This document shows, piece by piece, positions 6,028-7,068 of a DNA stretch of 7,068 nt (within the stretch, counting starts at the first letter, position 1; each line of letters opens with the position of its first letter). Origin of the DNA: an uncultured Paracoccaceae bacterium (GTDB lineage: Bacteria > Pseudomonadota > Alphaproteobacteria > Rhodobacterales > Rhodobacteraceae); assembly GCA_913054485.1 (NCBI GenBank), contig CAJXHQ010000158.1:1-7068 (forward strand), in the 5' to 3' direction. The notes under the pieces were generated by a model, which saw only the letters and a list, made by a program, of their open reading frames with translations, was not told the origin of the DNA and did no database searches. Both the position numbers and the translations under genes were made by a program.

Positions 6028-6056
6028 TACCTATCATGTTCTTCATTTGTTCTCAA
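6028..6056 (-). promoter_or_regulatory. Likely promoter of the ImuA-like gene
   Basis: On the minus strand TTGAGA (6056-6051), a 17-base spacer and TAGGTA (6033-6028) form a plausible sigma-70 promoter. Its -35 is good and its -10 poor. The LexA box fills most of the spacer and touches the -35, the usual geometry for direct repression. Transcription would start near 6021, right at ATG 6020, which implies a leaderless or nearly leaderless message unless the true start codon lies further in. Confidence 0.45.
6038..6052. promoter_or_regulatory. LexA (SOS) box, GTTC-N7-GTTC
   Basis: The plus strand reads GTTCTTCATTTGTTC, a perfect match to the alphaproteobacterial LexA direct repeat (GTTC-N7-GTTC, equal to GAAC-N7-GAAC on the other strand) known from Rhodobacter and relatives. 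It lies 18 bases upstream of the ATG of the ImuA-like gene, a family commonly in the SOS regulon. LexA should bind here and be released after RecA-stimulated cleavage. It is also about 80 bases upstream of the divergent reductase start, with a weaker case for control in that direction. Confidence 0.85.
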
Positions 6057-6071
6057 TGGGTGCGGTGTGGC

Positions 6072-6099
6072 TTGCGCCCGGCGCCCCAGCCGCTACAGT
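6072..6099 (+). promoter_or_regulatory. Possible promoter of the aldo/keto reductase gene
   Basis: TTGCGC (6072-6077), a 16-base spacer and TACAGT (6094-6099) could be a -35/-10 pair. It would start transcription near 6106, some 26 bases before ATG 6132 and upstream of the ribosome binding site. The elements match the consensus only in part. The LexA box ends 19 bases upstream of this -35. Confidence 0.35.
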
Positions 6100-6131
6100 C
6101 GCGCGACCCTCCAGCACGAAGGATACGCGCG

Positions 6132-7068
6132 ATGAAAATGAACCCGCTTGGCCGCACCGGCATCATGGTGTCGGAACTCTGCCTCGGCACCATGACCTAT
6201 GGCACCCAGACCGGCGAAGCGGAGGCGCATGCGCAGATCGACATGGCGCTGGCGGGCGGGGTGAACTTTGTCGATACAGCGGAAATGTACCCGGTGAACC
6301 CGATCGCCAAGGAGCACGTGGGCGGCAGCGAGGCGATCATTGGCACCTGGCTGGAGAAAACCGGGCGCCGCGATGAGGTGGTGATTGCCACCAAACATTC
6401 CGGCGAGGGGTTGCTGGCGGTGCGCGACGGCGCGGCGATTTCCTCGAAAACCATCGCTGCCACCGTGGAAGGCTCGCTGAAGCGGCTGAAGACCGATTAC
6501 ATCGACCTCTACCAGTTCCACTGGCCGAACCGGGGCAGCTACATGTTCCGCAAGAACTGGGAGTATGACCCGACCGGCCACAAGAAGGCGGATGTGATTG
6601 CCGACATGGAAGACTGCCTCGGCGCGTTGCAGCGTGAGGTGGAGAAGGGCAATATCCGCGCCTTCGGCCTCAGCAACGAAAGCGCCTGGGGCACCGCGCA
6701 ATGGCTGCGGCTGGCAGAAGCGGGCAAAGGGCCGCGGGTGGCCTCAATCCAGAATGAATACTCGCTGCTGTGCCGGATGTATGACACAGACCTGGCCGAG
6801 CTGAGCGTGCTGGAGGACGTCGGGCTGATGGCGTTTTCGCCGCTGGCGACGGGGCTGTTGACTGGAAAGTACCAGGGCGGCGCGGTGCCGGAAGGGTCGC
6901 GCAAGACCCTGCAGCCGGAACTGGGCGGGCGGCACAATCCGCGCGCATACGCGGCGGTCGCGGCCTATCTGGAGATCGCAGAGCGCCACGGGCTGGATGT
7001 GGTGCAGATGGCGCTGGCCTGGTGCCGGACCCGCCCCTTCATGGCTTCGGCGATCTGCACCGCCATCT
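6132..7068 (+). CDS. tas: Tas-like aldo/keto reductase (C-terminus beyond the window)
   Basis: The visible 312 residues form an NADPH-dependent (beta/alpha)8-barrel oxidoreductase of the aldo/keto reductase superfamily. They resemble E. coli Tas, which has about 346 residues, so some 30-40 are missing. The catalytic tetrad is complete: Asp48 and Tyr53 in FVDTAEMY, Lys88 in ATKHSG, His130 in YQFHWP. VEGSLKRLKTDYIDLYQ, FGLSNESAWG, QNEYSLL and FSPLATGLLTGKY follow the family in order; the last is in the cofactor-binding region. The AEMYPVNP and FHWPNRGSYMF segments are like Tas rather than the Kv-beta or 2,5-diketogluconate reductase branches. ATG 6132 has GAAGGA 8 bases upstream; ATG 6138 is an alternative two codons in. 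The physiological substrate is unknown. The gene is transcribed away from the ImuA-like gene. Confidence 0.9.
   Translation, partial: MKMNPLGRTGIMVSELCLGTMTYGTQTGEAEAHAQIDMALAGGVNFVDTAEMYPVNPIAKEHVGGSEAIIGTWLEKTGRRDEVVIATKHSGEGLLAVRDGAAISSKTIAATVEGSLKRLKTDYIDLYQFHWPNRGSYMFRKNWEYDPTGHKKADVIADMEDCLGALQREVEKGNIRAFGLSNESAWGTAQWLRLAEAGKGPRVASIQNEYSLLCRMYDTDLAELSVLEDVGLMAFSPLATGLLTGKYQGGAVPEGSRKTLQPELGGRHNPRAYAAVAAYLEIAERHGLDVVQMALAWCRTRPFMASAICTAI

Noticed and set aside
6093..6937. Minus-strand frames opposite the aldo/keto reductase
   Set aside because: The plus-strand protein has a complete catalytic tetrad and full-length similarity to Tas, so the opposite frames are shadows.

Overview
The window looks like chromosomal DNA from an alphaproteobacterium, most likely a Rhodobacteraceae (Roseobacter-group) species. 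The grounds are the high GC content, the GC-rich third codon positions, the sequence character of the proteins, and a perfect alphaproteobacterial-type LexA box (GTTC-N7-GTTC). The placement is by recognition, not by a database search. I see no sign of recent transfer: no insertion sequence, integrase, tRNA, rRNA or CRISPR array. Most of the window is ordinary core-type sequence.

Layout. (1) Positions 1-538, minus strand: the N-terminal third of methionyl-tRNA synthetase (metG), running off the left edge. (2) Positions 539-788: a divergent intergenic region. (3) Positions 789-3263, plus strand: a two-gene membrane operon. It has a YqiJ-type NfeD/OB-fold membrane protein with an unusual Asp-rich repeated linker, followed by a full-length YqiK-type flotillin. 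(4) Positions 3292-3312: a strong hairpin between convergent genes. (5) Positions 3337-6020, minus strand, in order of transcription: an ImuA-like SOS protein, a YceI-family periplasmic protein, and a YcaD-like MFS transporter. The spacers are about 154 and 94 bases, so these three may be separate units rather than one operon. (6) Positions 6021-6131: a divergent control region with the LexA box. (7) Position 6132 to the right edge, plus strand: a Tas-like aldo/keto reductase, incomplete at its C-terminus.

How the genes work together. YqiJ and YqiK form the one clear functional pair: an NfeD-like partner and a flotillin scaffold, thought to organise membrane microdomains. The ImuA-like gene is the most interesting item. 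Its family, which has a degenerate RecA fold, normally works with ImuB and DnaE2 in damage-induced mutagenic DNA synthesis. Here it has its own SOS box placed over the likely promoter, but neither imuB nor dnaE2 lies beside it. The spacer downstream of it holds tandem hairpins and an AT-rich motif that resemble a dispersed Roseobacter intergenic repeat.
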